Shown piece by piece: positions 17,677 through 31,498 of a DNA stretch of 64,000 bases; position 1 is the stretch's first letter; every line of letters starts with the position of its first letter. Both the position numbers and the translations under genes were made by a program. A model generated the notes under the pieces. The model worked only from the letters and a program-made list of their open reading frames with translations, was not told the DNA's origin and searched no databases. Origin of the DNA: Verrucomicrobiales bacterium (GTDB taxonomy: Bacteria > Verrucomicrobiota > Verrucomicrobiia > Verrucomicrobiales > DEV007); the NCBI GenBank assembly GCA_012960505.1, contig DUBC01000016.1, positions 248,001-312,000 of the forward strand, written 5' to 3'.

Positions 17677-19137
17677 ATGAGCAATAATGACTTTGGTTTA
17701 ATAGGTCTGGCAGTAATGGGTCAGAATCTGGTACTTAATGTGGCGAGTCGAGGGTTCAATGTTTCGGTCTATAATCGAACCAGTGAAACAATGAAGGAAT
17801 TTCTAAGCGGGGCAGCTAAAGGCAAAAGTGTTGAAGGTTTTGAAAGTCTTGAGGAGTTCGTGAGTAGCCTTGAAAGACCTAGGAAAGTAATGCTAATGGT
17901 TAAATCGACTGCTGGAAATAATATTAATGATCGTGATGCAGTTGATAAGGTCATTGAACAGTTAGTGCCGCTACTGGAGGCTGGAGATCTGATCATTGAT
18001 GGTGGAAATTCTTTTTACATTCATAGTGAACGACGTTCTAACGAACTGGAGGCAAAGGAATTGTTGTTTATAGGTACTGGTGTCTCTGGTGGCGAGGAGG
18101 GTGCATTGAAGGGACCTGCCATTATGCCTGGGGGCCCCCAAGAGAGCTGGGAAATAATTCGGCCGGTCTTTGAATCAATTTCTGCAAAGGTTGAAGATGA
18201 TCCATGCGTTATTCTTATCGGACCCGGTGGTGCAGGGCATTATGTGAAGATGGTTCATAATGGTATCGAATACGGTGACATGCAGCTGATTTGCGAAGCC
18301 TATAATATTTTTAAGTCTGCAGGATTCACAGCTGATGAATTGGCTCAGGTATTTTCTGATTGGAATGATGGAGACCTCGAAAGCTATCTCATTCAGATTA
18401 CAAGCAAGATCTTTGCACAAAAAGATCCAGAAACAGGGAATGCAATCGTTGATATGATATTGGATTGTGCTGGCCAGAAAGGAACTGGTCGATGGACAGT
18501 AATGAGTGCTGCTGAAAATGGTGTCGTGATTTCAACTATAAATGCTGCCGTCGAAGCTAGGATCCTTTCCTCTTTAAAAGAGCAAAGAGTAAGCGCTTCT
18601 TCTCAATTGAGCGGCCCTTCTAATGATTCTTTATCAGGTTTTGGAATTGAGAAATCGCAACTCATTGAGAAAGTCAAAGATGCATTACACGCATCAAAAA
18701 TAATATCTTATGCACAGGGCCTTGATCTTATGAAAAGAGTAGGAGATTCTCATGGTTGGGATTTGGACCTGGGTTCGATTGCTAGAATATGGAGGGGCGG
18801 TTGTATTATAAGGGCCCGTTTCCTTAACCGAATTACTGAGGCTTATGAGAGGAATCCACAACTTGGCAATCTAATGCTGGATGATTATTTCAATGAGATC
18901 TTAGATAAAAGCCAGTCGAGTTGGCGTGAAATTGTCTGTCTAGCAATACAAAACGGTATCCCAGTACCCGCTTTCAGCGCTTCGCTTGGATACTATGATA
19001 GTTTCCGCTCGGAGAACTTGCCTGCTAACTTATTGCAGGCTCAGAGAGACTTTTTTGGAGCCCATACCTATGAGAGAGTGGATAAAAGTGCGGGCGAATT
19101 TTTTCATACAAATTGGCCAGACGTCATTGAAGATTAA
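17677..19137 (+). CDS. gnd: 6-phosphogluconate dehydrogenase, decarboxylating
   Basis: This pentose phosphate pathway enzyme oxidises 6-phosphogluconate to ribulose 5-phosphate and CO2 with NADP. The nucleotide-binding GLAVMGQNL is at about residues 8-16, the signature IIDGGNS near residue 108, and the substrate-binding GVSGGEEGALKGPAIMPGG follows. The catalytic lysine and asparagine are in HYVKMVHNGIEY, and the C-terminal IWRGGCIIR and the tail are present. The 486-residue length is the long, dimeric type. It lies upstream of the rRNA operon with its own start. Confidence 0.96.
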   Translation: MSNNDFGLIGLAVMGQNLVLNVASRGFNVSVYNRTSETMKEFLSGAAKGKSVEGFESLEEFVSSLERPRKVMLMVKSTAGNNINDRDAVDKVIEQLVPLLEAGDLIIDGGNSFYIHSERRSNELEAKELLFIGTGVSGGEEGALKGPAIMPGGPQESWEIIRPVFESISAKVEDDPCVILIGPGGAGHYVKMVHNGIEYGDMQLICEAYNIFKSAGFTADELAQVFSDWNDGDLESYLIQITSKIFAQKDPETGNAIVDMILDCAGQKGTGRWTVMSAAENGVVISTINAAVEARILSSLKEQRVSASSQLSGPSNDSLSGFGIEKSQLIEKVKDALHASKIISYAQGLDLMKRVGDSHGWDLDLGSIARIWRGGCIIRARFLNRITEAYERNPQLGNLMLDDYFNEILDKSQSSWREIVCLAIQNGIPVPAFSASLGYYDSFRSENLPANLLQAQRDFFGAHTYERVDKSAGEFFHTNWPDVIED

Positions 19138-19219
19138 CACTTTATAAGCTCTATATTTCAAAAAAATGGTTTTTAAGGTAAAAAATGTCAAAAAACGTGC
19201 AATAGCTAGAGAAAATCGT

Positions 19220-19247
19220 TTGACCCTCAAGGGTGTTCGACTATAAT
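19220..19247 (+). promoter_or_regulatory. Sigma-70-type promoter of the rRNA operon
   Basis: TTGACC at 19220-19225 and a perfect TATAAT at 19242-19247 are separated by 16 bases. The region just upstream (about 19160-19195) has A/T tracts that could act as an UP element. The position, about 300 bases before 16S with no gene between, fits a rRNA promoter with a long processed leader. Confidence 0.8.
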
Positions 19248-19346
19248 TCCCGCCCCCCTGACTGGAAGAAGTTAGGGATCCCGTAGGGTCTAGAATGCAA
19301 CTGTTACTATCGAGTGCTGATGTATTTATGATTTGAGGGAAGTTGT

Positions 19347-19360
19347 TGTTCTTTGAGAAA
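19347..19360 (+). promoter_or_regulatory. boxA-like antitermination element in the rRNA leader
   Basis: TGTTCTTTGAGAAA resembles the boxA element bound by NusB-S10. Near copies occur before 23S (21682-21693) and before 5S (24805-24818), always in spacers of this operon, which supports a functional reading. Confidence 0.55.
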
Positions 19361-19473
19361 ACAGGTTCAATTGAACGAAGACGTTATGCGTCGACGAGAG
19401 ATTGAATGGAAATTGAAAAAGCTAATTTGTACGTTGCGTGCCGCTCGCTTGAAGCGATGTGGTGCGCGGTAAA

Positions 19474-19499
19474 CAGGGTGCTTTAAAGTAGGCACCCTG
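19474..19499 (+). other. Hairpin in the 16S leader
   Basis: CAGGGTGC (19474-19481) and GCACCCTG (19492-19499) form a perfect 8-bp stem with a 10-base loop about 55 bases before mature 16S. It has no following T tract, so it is more likely a leader folding or processing element than a terminator. Confidence 0.5.
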
Positions 19500-19554
19500 A
19501 TTCCCGTCAGAATATTTGTCGGAGCCGGTTTACCGGCCGAGACTACATACTTTC

Positions 19555-21104
<1,550 letters not shown>

Positions 21105-21435
21105 AAGGAGCACTTCGCTGATTCCGTCTCACAATGGAGTCACTTTCTTACTAATTAATTTAAAAGAAAGTAAAAGCGAATAGGTCGACGCCTAAAGCTT
21201 TTCCCCATCACGGGGAATTTGTACCGGGTCAAACCGGAACATTAAGCAAAGGCGCAAATACTGAAGGTGAAAACCTGAAGTGACCTCAAGCTCAAAGCTT
21301 GAATATGGATGATTTTATAATCATTCAGCAATCGCATCAACATCACGATAGTGATGCCCGCAACGTACAACTTAGCTTTTTCATTTCCCCAGACTTCCCG
21401 TGGGCTTAGGATTTATTTCCTAACAAACAATCTAC
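21105..21435 (+). other. 16S-23S internal transcribed spacer, first part
   Basis: This 331-base spacer lies between 16S and tRNA-Ala. AAAAGAAAGT at 21162-21171 is complementary to ACTTTCTTTT at 19549-19558 just before 16S, which could build part of an RNase III processing stem. The same 3' segment can also pair with ACTTTCTT at 21142-21149, so the folding is ambiguous. No other gene is seen. Confidence 0.5.
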
Positions 21436-21511
21436 GGGGGCATAGCTCAGTTGGTAGAGCATCTGCTTTGCAAGCAGAGGGTCTGCGGTTCGAATCCGCA
21501 TGCCTCCACCA
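21436..21511 (+). tRNA. tRNA-Ala (anticodon TGC)
   Basis: The 7-bp acceptor stem is GGGGGCA with TGCCTCC, with one G-U pair. The anticodon arm is TCTGC-TTTGCAA-GCAGA, giving anticodon TGC. The T-arm GGTTCGAATCC is present, and the 3' CCA is encoded. Its location in the 16S-23S spacer is classical. Confidence 0.97.
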
Positions 21512-21546
21512 TTTTTTTTGGTGGGCCTAGCCCCCCGATTCGTATC

Positions 21547-21623
21547 GGGTCTGTAGCTCAGCTGGTTAGAGCACCGCCTTGATAAGGCGGGGGTCACAGG
21601 TTCGAGTCCTGTCAGACCCACCA
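21547..21623 (+). tRNA. tRNA-Ile (anticodon GAT)
   Basis: The acceptor stem is GGGTCTG with CAGACCC. The anticodon arm is CCGCC-TTGATAA-GGCGG, giving anticodon GAT. The T-arm GGTTCGAGTCC is present, and the 3' CCA is encoded. It follows tRNA-Ala by 35 bases in the spacer. Confidence 0.97.
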
Positions 21624-21681
21624 TTGCGAAAACTTTTCTGAGTATCGGAAACAAGTCGGCTGATTTTTGAACGGGATTACC

Positions 21682-21693
21682 TGTTCCTTGACA
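21682..21693 (+). promoter_or_regulatory. boxA-like element before 23S
   Basis: TGTTCCTTGACA is a near copy of the leader element at 19347 and lies about 160 bases before the 23S 5' end, where boxA elements are often found. Confidence 0.45.
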
Positions 21694-21844
21694 TCTGTAT
21701 ACTGGGTAGAACAATCTGCAATTTTATTATTGATAGAGCCCTGGCCGAACTTTGGCCGGGTTCAATCTTGCAAACTTTAGTGAAAACGGCTTCGAGATCA
21801 GTTTCTTCTTCTTCTGCTTTAGGGCAGGAAAGAAAATCGGATCG

Positions 21845-24678
<2,834 letters not shown>

Positions 24679-24804
24679 CAATCCTCCGTTTTCACAAATT
24701 TGTGAAATTAACCCGCGCCGTTTGGCAAGGGCTCTGGATAGTAACTTTCGGAAAGTTCTGCCCGTATACAGATGTCAGTGAATTGGATCATTGGTCCCAC
24801 TGAC

Positions 24805-24818
24805 TGTTCTTTGAAAAA
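24805..24818 (+). promoter_or_regulatory. boxA-like element in the 23S-5S spacer
   Basis: TGTTCTTTGAAAAA repeats the leader element at 19347-19360, matching 12 of 14 positions. The rest of the 245-base spacer shows no gene. Confidence 0.45.
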
Positions 24819-24923
24819 AACAATATGAGAACGCTTAGAGTCCATTGGACTCGAGCCGGCCCTCAGAAGTCACAGCTTGAATTTTTATTTCTTTTTTAAG
24901 AAATAGAACCTATCAAATTGTGG

Positions 24924-25041
24924 ATTCTGGTGACCATAGCGTAATGGAACCACCCGTTCCCATCCCGAACACGGAAGTGAAACATTGCAGCGCCGATGGT
25001 AGTGCGACGAAAGGTCGCGTGAGAGTAGGTCGTTGCCAGTT
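24924..25041 (+). rRNA. rrf: 5S ribosomal RNA
   Basis: The conserved loop region CCCATCCCGAACACGGAAGTGAAAC and the 3' GTGAGAGTAGGTCG are present. CTGG near the 5' end pairs with CCAG at 25036-25039 to close helix I. The length of about 118 bases is typical. End positions are approximate. Confidence 0.93.
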
Positions 25042-25075
25042 TATTCTTTTTTCTTTACGAAAATAAGATCAATTT

Positions 25076-25106
25076 ACCCAACCCTTCACAGGGTTGGGTT
25101 TTTTTG
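25076..25106 (+). terminator. Rho-independent terminator of the rRNA operon
   Basis: ACCCAACCC (25076-25084) pairs perfectly with GGGTTGGGT (25091-25099) around a 6-base loop and is followed by a run of seven T. It is placed 35 bases after 5S. Confidence 0.95.
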
Positions 25107-25186
25107 TGGTTTTTAACAATGAACATGCGTGAGAAGAGAATTTGAGTATTTTTATTATTTAGGGTTAAGATAAGACAATAAAACCA

Positions 25187-26023
25187 ATGAAAGACTACAG
25201 ATTAAAACGCCTATTTAACGCGAACTCAGGTCGGTGCTTTGATGTAGCGATAGATCATGGATTTTTTAACCAATATGGTTTTTTAGGTAGTATCGAAGAC
25301 GCGTCAAAAGCGATCTCGACTGTTGTTAAAGCTGGTCCTGATGCCGTGCAGTTAACGGTTGGTCAGGCCAGGCATCTACAATCTGTCCCTGGGAGGGAGA
25401 AGCCTTCATTGGTTCTCCGTGTGGATGTTGCTAATATCTATGGTAAGGAACTCCCTGATACTTCTTTTAGCAGTGTCATTGCTGATGCTGCTCTACAAGC
25501 AGTCCAGTTAGATGCGGCTTGTGTTTGTGTGAACTTATTTGAGATTCCGGACGCTCCTGAAGTGCATGCTCAGTGCATCGATAATATTCTTGAATTGAAA
25601 CCTGAATGCGATCATTACGGGATGCCGATGATGGTCGAACCTTTGGTCTTTCGACCAAATGAGGAGTCTGGTGGATACACGGTTAATGGGGATGAAAAAA
25701 AGATTCTTCCGCTAGTTAGGCAGGCTGTAGAACTTGGTGCAGATATTATTAAAGCGGATCCAACTGACGATGTTTCTATTTATCACCGTGTCGTGGAGAT
25801 GGCTGGTGATGTTCCGGTCCTTGTCAGGGGCGGAGGAAAGGTTTCCGATGCTGAAATATTAAAGAGGACCGAGGACATTATTGCTCAAGGAGTTTCAGGT
25901 ATCGTTTATGGACGCAACGTTATTCAACATGAAAACCCTGTAGGCATTACCCGTGCTCTCATGGCTGTGGTTCATGATGGTGCAAGTAGTGAAGAGGCCT
26001 TGAAGATGATTGACGAAGTTTAA
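25187..26023 (+). CDS. Class I aldolase of the DeoC/LacD/FbaB family
   Basis: A TIM-barrel aldolase of the DhnA-type fructose-bisphosphate aldolase group. Visible features are AIDHGFF near residue 21, the probable Schiff-base lysine K189 in DIIKADPT, the phosphate-binding VRGGGK near residue 210, and GIVYGRN near residue 240. The 278-residue length matches LsrF/YihT/LacD-like enzymes. Two bases separate it from the Gfo/Idh gene, and a PfkB kinase follows, so the three should act in one sugar pathway: the kinase makes a ketose phosphate that this enzyme cleaves. Candidate substrates include fructose, tagatose or sulfofructose phosphates; the sequence does not decide. Confidence 0.8.
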   Translation: MKDYRLKRLFNANSGRCFDVAIDHGFFNQYGFLGSIEDASKAISTVVKAGPDAVQLTVGQARHLQSVPGREKPSLVLRVDVANIYGKELPDTSFSSVIADAALQAVQLDAACVCVNLFEIPDAPEVHAQCIDNILELKPECDHYGMPMMVEPLVFRPNEESGGYTVNGDEKKILPLVRQAVELGADIIKADPTDDVSIYHRVVEMAGDVPVLVRGGGKVSDAEILKRTEDIIAQGVSGIVYGRNVIQHENPVGITRALMAVVHDGASSEEALKMIDEV

Positions 26024-26025
26024 TA

Positions 26026-27141
26026 ATGTCCAAAAATATTAATGTAGGCGTCATTGGTGGTGGACTCATGGGGCGCGAAGTTGCCAGTGCCTTTGGGCGT
26101 TGGTTTGCCATTAATGATAGTAAGGTCAATCCTTCATTGTATGCCGTGGCTGACCTTAATAAGGAAGCTCTCGAATGGTTTAATTCTGTTCCGACTTGTA
26201 AATTATTGACTGATAATTATCAGGAGATTCTGGATTCTCCTGAAATTGATGTGGTTTACGTTGCAGTTCCTCATAACATGCATGAGCAGATCTACATAGA
26301 TGTACTAAATTCCGGAAAAGATCTATTGGCCGAGAAGCCTTTCGGAATTGATCTTGGTTCCGCAGAAAGGATTTTTGAGACCATTAAGAGTTCAGGTCAA
26401 TTCGTTCGCTGCAGTTCGGAGTTTCCTTTCTTCCCTGGTGCTCAGAGAGTATACGAAGTTGCAAAAAGCGGTGAAATAGGGAGGATTTTGGAAGTAAGGT
26501 CAGGTTTTCATCATGGCAGTGATTTGGATCCCGACAAGGCCGCGAACTGGAAGCGTCAGTCAAAAACCTGTGGTGAGATAGGCGTTATGGGAGACCTTGG
26601 AATGCATGTATGTCACGTTCCTTTTCGGTTAGGATTCGAGCCTCGTTCAGTGTATGCACAGTTGCAAAAAGGATATCCGGACAGGCCAGGAGGGGCTTGT
26701 GATACTTGGGACAATGCTATGCTTCATGCTTGGATTGATGTTGATGGGGCCGAACCAGTCCCTATGCGACTTGAAATGAAACGCATGGCGCCTGGGGAGA
26801 CAGATACCTGGTTCATAGAAGTTCTAGGAACTGATGGAGGTGCTCGTTTTAGTACTAAGGAACCGCGCACTCTTTGGAAGTTTTCCCGTGGTAAAGAGCA
26901 AGAGTGGAGGCGAGTTGATCTTGGATTTGATACACCCTTTAAGACTATTACCGGTGGTATTTTTGAGCCCGGATTCCCTGATGTTCTTATGCAAATGTGG
27001 GCTGCCTTTTTTGCGGAGCGTGAGGGTGATTTAAATGAATGCTTTGGTTGCGTGACTCCTGATGAAGCACTATTGAGTCACCGCCTTTTTGCAGCAGCAA
27101 TCCAGTCTCAGCAGTTAAATCAGGTCATTGAGATTACTTAA
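26026..27141 (+). CDS. Gfo/Idh/MocA-family NAD(P)-dependent dehydrogenase
   Basis: The N-terminal Rossmann fold has GVIGGGLMG at about residues 8-16, and the family's catalytic-lysine motif AEKPFG is near residue 104. The C-terminal substrate domain carries GDLGMHVCHVPFR, with the histidine typical of the group. It is cytoplasmic, with no signal sequence, unlike the Tat-exported relative at 39.3 kb. It is probably translationally coupled to the upstream aldolase (two-base gap), and the downstream PfkB kinase starts 13 bases later. It probably oxidises a sugar or cyclitol, or epimerises one through a keto form. Confidence 0.85.
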   Translation: MSKNINVGVIGGGLMGREVASAFGRWFAINDSKVNPSLYAVADLNKEALEWFNSVPTCKLLTDNYQEILDSPEIDVVYVAVPHNMHEQIYIDVLNSGKDLLAEKPFGIDLGSAERIFETIKSSGQFVRCSSEFPFFPGAQRVYEVAKSGEIGRILEVRSGFHHGSDLDPDKAANWKRQSKTCGEIGVMGDLGMHVCHVPFRLGFEPRSVYAQLQKGYPDRPGGACDTWDNAMLHAWIDVDGAEPVPMRLEMKRMAPGETDTWFIEVLGTDGGARFSTKEPRTLWKFSRGKEQEWRRVDLGFDTPFKTITGGIFEPGFPDVLMQMWAAFFAEREGDLNECFGCVTPDEALLSHRLFAAAIQSQQLNQVIEIT

Positions 27142-27154
27142 TTGTAGGTGAATC

Positions 27155-28180
27155 ATGGAGAACCAAAGACAATCACAGCGCTCCGGAATTCTTGCGGCGG
27201 GTAACTGGATCGTTGACCATGTAAAGCTGATTGACGCATTCCCTGATCAGGATGCTCTTTCATTTATTCTTTCCCAGTCCAAGTCAAATGGAGGTGGTCC
27301 ATATAATGTCCTCAAGGACTTGTCCATGCTTGGTGCAGATATTCCTCTTCAGGCTGCAGGATTAGTTGGAAATGATGCAGATGGCCAATGGATAATTAAT
27401 GATTGTCGTGATTCAGGAATTGATACTGATAGATTAGCACTCACATCTGATGCTACGACCTCCTACACTGATGCTATGTCCGTTGAATCTACCGGCAGAC
27501 GGACGTTCTTTCATCATGTGGGGGCTAATGCTCTTCTACAACGTGCTGATATTAATCTTTCTGAAAGTCGTGCAAAATTCTTTTACCTTGGATATTTACT
27601 GTTACTGGAATCTTTGGATAAGGTGAATGATGATGGAAGGACTGGTGCCAGCGAACTTCTGAATGAGGCCAGATCCTTAGGGTTCCTTACCGTGGTAGAT
27701 CTTGTCAGTGTTCAGCTCGGAGACTTTAAGAGCGTAGTTCTCCCTTCACTTCCCGAAGTGAATATTTTATTACTTAATGAATTGGAGGCCGGAGCGTTAC
27801 TCGGATTAGTTTTAAATGAGAATGATCCGGATCCTTTGATAGATGCTTCACGCCAGATACTCGATCTTGGAGTCAGAGACCATGTGATTGTGCATTCAGC
27901 TAGTGGTGTTGTTGCAGTATCTTCGGATGGTAATGAGATGTCACAAGGGTCGGTCCGATTGCCTGACGATATGATTCGTGGTGCGGCAGGTGCAGGAGAT
28001 GCTTTTGCTGCAGGTTTTATAATGGGACTTCATGAAGAAAAGAGCCTTCATGAAAGTTTGCGATGGGGGGTTTGTTCTGCTGCTGGTTGCTTAACTGACC
28101 CAACGACTTCGGAGGGCGTTCTCCAACTAAGTGATTCCTTGCTACTCGGAGATCAGTTTGGGTTTAGAGAATTTCAATAA
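27155..28180 (+). CDS. PfkB-family carbohydrate kinase
   Basis: A ribokinase-like fold with the N-terminal substrate-binding motif NGGGPYNV near residue 49 and the C-terminal PfkB signature GAAGAGDAFAAGF near residue 276, including the anion hole and catalytic aspartate. The length of 341 residues is normal for the family. It closes the three-gene module with the aldolase and the Gfo/Idh dehydrogenase. It probably phosphorylates a ketose or related sugar for the aldolase. PfkB substrate cannot be read from sequence reliably. Confidence 0.85.
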   Translation: MENQRQSQRSGILAAGNWIVDHVKLIDAFPDQDALSFILSQSKSNGGGPYNVLKDLSMLGADIPLQAAGLVGNDADGQWIINDCRDSGIDTDRLALTSDATTSYTDAMSVESTGRRTFFHHVGANALLQRADINLSESRAKFFYLGYLLLLESLDKVNDDGRTGASELLNEARSLGFLTVVDLVSVQLGDFKSVVLPSLPEVNILLLNELEAGALLGLVLNENDPDPLIDASRQILDLGVRDHVIVHSASGVVAVSSDGNEMSQGSVRLPDDMIRGAAGAGDAFAAGFIMGLHEEKSLHESLRWGVCSAAGCLTDPTTSEGVLQLSDSLLLGDQFGFREFQ

Positions 28181-28192
28181 ACGAAACCCCTG

Positions 28193-29338
28193 TTAATCCT
28201 TGAGGGCTCCCAAGCTAACGTCCATTTTCTTTTCTTTTCCTTCTCTTTCAATGGTGACGTTAACTTTATCGCCAACGGACTTTGTATCAAGTATGCGGAA
28301 AAGATCTGACGAATCATTGACCTTTTTGTTATCAATTTCTTTGATTAGGTCCCCAAACAATATGCGTCCATCTGCTAATTGAGTAGTCGGTTTGAGACCT
28401 GCTTTTTCAGCGCTGCCCCCTGGAATAATATTTAGTATGAGAACGCCGGATTTTTTTAGCCTTCCACTAACGAAGGAATCTGGTGCAATATTAATCCCAA
28501 GTCCCGGTTTAATAACTTTCCCAAATTCTATTAATTGTGGAATGATCCTGTTCACTGTGTCTACGGGAACAGCAAACCCTATCCCTGCAGATGAACCTGT
28601 AGGTGAGTAAATGGCCGTATTGATACCGATTAGTCGGTTAGCACTGTCTAGTAGAGGTCCTCCAGAATTTCCGGGATTAATGGCTGCGTTGGTTTGAATT
28701 ACTCCGGTTATTGGTTTTCTTGTCACTGATTCTATTTCACGACCGAGTGCACTAATGACTCCAGTTGTTAGTGTCTGATCAAATCCGAACGGATTTCCGA
28801 TTGCATATGCTTTTTGGCCAACAAGTAAGTTCTTGGATTCACCAATTTTAATTGGTTTTAGCCGTTCGTCAGGTGCTTGTATTTTCAATACGGCAAGATC
28901 CTTATCAGGTTCAGACCCTATCAATTTTGCATCCCATGTGGAATTATCCCAGAGCGTTATTTTTGCCTGATCAGCACCTCTGATAACATGGTAATTGGTG
29001 ACTACATGGCCGGCCCTGTCCCAGATGAATCCTGAACCCGTGCCCGCGGGTATTTTATAAATATTTGTACTGAAGAAGTCGCGTCTGAGATTTATTGTAG
29101 TAATGAAAACAACGCTCGGTGAAGTTTCCTCAAAGAGATTAATCGTTGCTTTCTCGTCCTCACCTAAGTCAGCCCTTGGAGTAACAGCGCGTGGTGTAAT
29201 TTTTGTTGCAGATTGATCTGCCCACCAGGCTTTCACCTGAACCGTTGCCATATAGATTAGAGCAGCGAGCAGAATTGCAGTTAAAAATCCGTTTGCTCTA
29301 CCTGATTGGTGTTTCTTACCTGTGGATTGATTATCCAT
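28193..29338 (-). CDS. HtrA/Deg-type serine protease with one PDZ domain
   Basis: An N-terminal membrane anchor (about residues 17-32) leads to a periplasmic trypsin-like domain with the complete triad: H117 in TNYHV, D147 in DKDLAVL, S225 in NPGNSGGPL. One PDZ domain occupies about residues 280-375. The anchored, single-PDZ layout is that of DegS or HhoA-like proteins rather than DegP. It converges with the PfkB kinase gene. It may work with RseP in envelope-stress signalling, by analogy with DegS-RseP, but the genes are 20 kb apart here. Confidence 0.9.
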   Translation of the reverse strand: MDNQSTGKKHQSGRANGFLTAILLAALIYMATVQVKAWWADQSATKITPRAVTPRADLGEDEKATINLFEETSPSVVFITTINLRRDFFSTNIYKIPAGTGSGFIWDRAGHVVTNYHVIRGADQAKITLWDNSTWDAKLIGSEPDKDLAVLKIQAPDERLKPIKIGESKNLLVGQKAYAIGNPFGFDQTLTTGVISALGREIESVTRKPITGVIQTNAAINPGNSGGPLLDSANRLIGINTAIYSPTGSSAGIGFAVPVDTVNRIIPQLIEFGKVIKPGLGINIAPDSFVSGRLKKSGVLILNIIPGGSAEKAGLKPTTQLADGRILFGDLIKEIDNKKVNDSSDLFRILDTKSVGDKVNVTIEREGKEKKMDVSLGALKD

Positions 29339-29577
29339 GAGTACAATTTTACTAGGATATTGATCCTGTAAAGTTCGACAATGTACTCAATGGTTAATTA
29401 TTTCAAGTATCGCCTTCTTTCGAATAAATGAAGATAAGCATTAAAGACCTAATGATTTCCAGTAAAATTCAGTCATTCCGCTGTTTTAGATAAGTTATCA
29501 GTTTTGATAGTCCCTAAATTCCATGCTATTAGTTAAGTTATCTGAATTATTTATTAATAAATTTTAAATTTATATAG

Positions 29578-31440
29578 ATGGCCAATACGAAATACACGGA
29601 AGAAGACATAAAGACTCTTGAGTGGAGAGAGCATATTCGTCTGCGCCCAGGGATGTATATCGGTAAAAGAGGAGACGGCTCAGCTTCGGATGACGGGATT
29701 TACGTATTACTTAAGGAGGTCATTGATAATTGTATTGATGAATTTGTTATGGGGTATGGAAAAGTGATAGAGGTCAAATTGGACGGAGATTCAATTTCTG
29801 TGCGCGATTTTGGTAGGGGGATTCCTCTTGGTAAGTTAATGGATTGTGCAGCTAAAATTAATACTGGGGCAAAATATGATTCTGAAGCTTTTCAGAAATC
29901 TGTTGGGTTGAACGGTGTTGGTATTAAAGCAGTAAATGCTCTTTCCGAAAGTTTTCAGGTCCAGGCCTTTCGAGAAGGAAAGACCAAATCAATTACTTTT
30001 TCTAAAGCTGAAGTCACAAATGAGATGCAAAGGGCAAGAAGCTCTAAGGCTTCTGATGGAACTTTTCTTAGTTTTAAACCAGATGACGATATCTTTAATG
30101 ACTTCAAATGGCGTGAAGAGTTCATTGAAAATATGCTTTGGAATTATGCATATCTAAATTCAGGACTCACACTTGTTTTTAATGGTAAGAAGTACAAGGC
30201 AAAAGAAGGTCTCAAGGAACTTCTTGAGAAAAATCTGAGTGAGGAACCGCTTTATCCAGTAGCGCATCTTATTGGTAACGATATAGAGGTAGCAATAACA
30301 CATTCTTCAAGTCAGTATGGAGAGGAATATTATTCCTTCGTTAACGGCCAACATACGATACAGGGAGGCACTCACCAGGCGGCTTTTAGGGAAGCTATTG
30401 TAAAGACAGTAAGAGATCATTTCAAAAAGACATTTGATCCTAGCGACATTCGGCAATCGATCATTGGAGCTATTAGCGTGAAGATTCAAGAGCCTATATT
30501 TGAATCACAAACAAAGACCAAGTTGGGTTCAACTCATACAGCGCCCAAGGATGGTCTTGCTATTCGTGGTTGGATAGTGGGTTTTGTTCAGGACCAACTT
30601 GATAATTATTTGCATCGTAATCCTGATGCTGCAAAAGCGATGCTGGAGAAAATACAGCGTGCAGAAAAGGAGAGGAAGGACTTAAAAGGAATTAGAAAAT
30701 TGGCTAAAGAAAGAGCCAAGAAAGCAAAAATTCATAATAAAAAACTTAGGGATTGCAGGGTTCATTATGGGGATAGAAATAAAAAAGCTAACGATAGTAC
30801 CTTATTTATTACTGAGGGGGATAGTGCTAGTGGTTCCATAACGACAGCCCGTGACGTTGATACTCAGGCAGTATTTTCCTTGAGAGGGAAACCCCTTAAT
30901 AGTTTTGGTCTTTCAAAGAAAATTGTTTATGAGAATGAGGAATTCAATCTACTTCAGCATGCTTTAAACATAGAAGATGGACTTGAATGTTTGAGGTACA
31001 ATAATGTTGTGCTTGCTACTGATGCTGATGTTGATGGTATGCACATAAGGCTGTTATTAATAACGTTCTTTCTTCAATTCTTTCCTGAACTCATTCGTGA
31101 GGGCCATTTGTATATACTTGATACTCCTCTGTTTCGGGTTCGGAATAAACAAAAGCAATTCTATTGTTATAACGGAAAGGAAAGAAAGGAAGCCATAGAG
31201 TCTTGTGGCAAGGGGGCTGAAATCACACGATTTAAAGGATTGGGTGAGATATCACCAGGTGAGTTTAAAGAATTTATTGGTGATGGAATGAAATTGGATC
31301 CAGTGATTCTTGATCGTCATAAATCAGAATCAGAGATGCTTCAATTTTATATGGGAAAAAATACTCCGGACCGTCAGAAATTCATCATAGATAACCTTAA
31401 AGTCGAGTTGGATTTGCTTAATGAAGAAGAAGTCGCCTGA
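29578..31440 (+). CDS. parE: Type IIA DNA topoisomerase subunit B (ParE/GyrB type)
   Basis: The ATPase domain starts with RLRPGMYIG and contains the GHKL motifs [17 protein letters not shown] and [13 protein letters not shown]. The transducer domain follows, then the Toprim domain with TEGDSASGS near residue 412 and DADVDGMH near residue 482. At 620 residues there is no long GyrB-type insert. The form resembles the ParE-like subunits of Bacteroidetes. The usual ParC/GyrA-type partner is not downstream; instead an unrelated minus-strand gene converges on it, so the partner must be elsewhere. Whether it is gyrase or topoisomerase IV is not settled here. Confidence 0.85.
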   Translation: MANTKYTEEDIKTLEWREHIRLRPGMYIGKRGDGSASDDGIYVLLKEVIDNCIDEFVMGYGKVIEVKLDGDSISVRDFGRGIPLGKLMDCAAKINTGAKYDSEAFQKSVGLNGVGIKAVNALSESFQVQAFREGKTKSITFSKAEVTNEMQRARSSKASDGTFLSFKPDDDIFNDFKWREEFIENMLWNYAYLNSGLTLVFNGKKYKAKEGLKELLEKNLSEEPLYPVAHLIGNDIEVAITHSSSQYGEEYYSFVNGQHTIQGGTHQAAFREAIVKTVRDHFKKTFDPSDIRQSIIGAISVKIQEPIFESQTKTKLGSTHTAPKDGLAIRGWIVGFVQDQLDNYLHRNPDAAKAMLEKIQRAEKERKDLKGIRKLAKERAKKAKIHNKKLRDCRVHYGDRNKKANDSTLFITEGDSASGSITTARDVDTQAVFSLRGKPLNSFGLSKKIVYENEEFNLLQHALNIEDGLECLRYNNVVLATDADVDGMHIRLLLITFFLQFFPELIREGHLYILDTPLFRVRNKQKQFYCYNGKERKEAIESCGKGAEITRFKGLGEISPGEFKEFIGDGMKLDPVILDRHKSESEMLQFYMGKNTPDRQKFIIDNLKVELDLLNEEEVA

Positions 31441-31498
31441 ATATTAATGATTCAGGTGAGTGGAAAAATTATCGATAAGAGAGCATGCTATAAGAACT

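Noticed and set aside
31436-31456. Hairpin CCTGAAT/ATTCAGG over the parE stop codon as a terminator
   Set aside because: The stem is only 7 bp, AT-rich, and lacks a following T tract.
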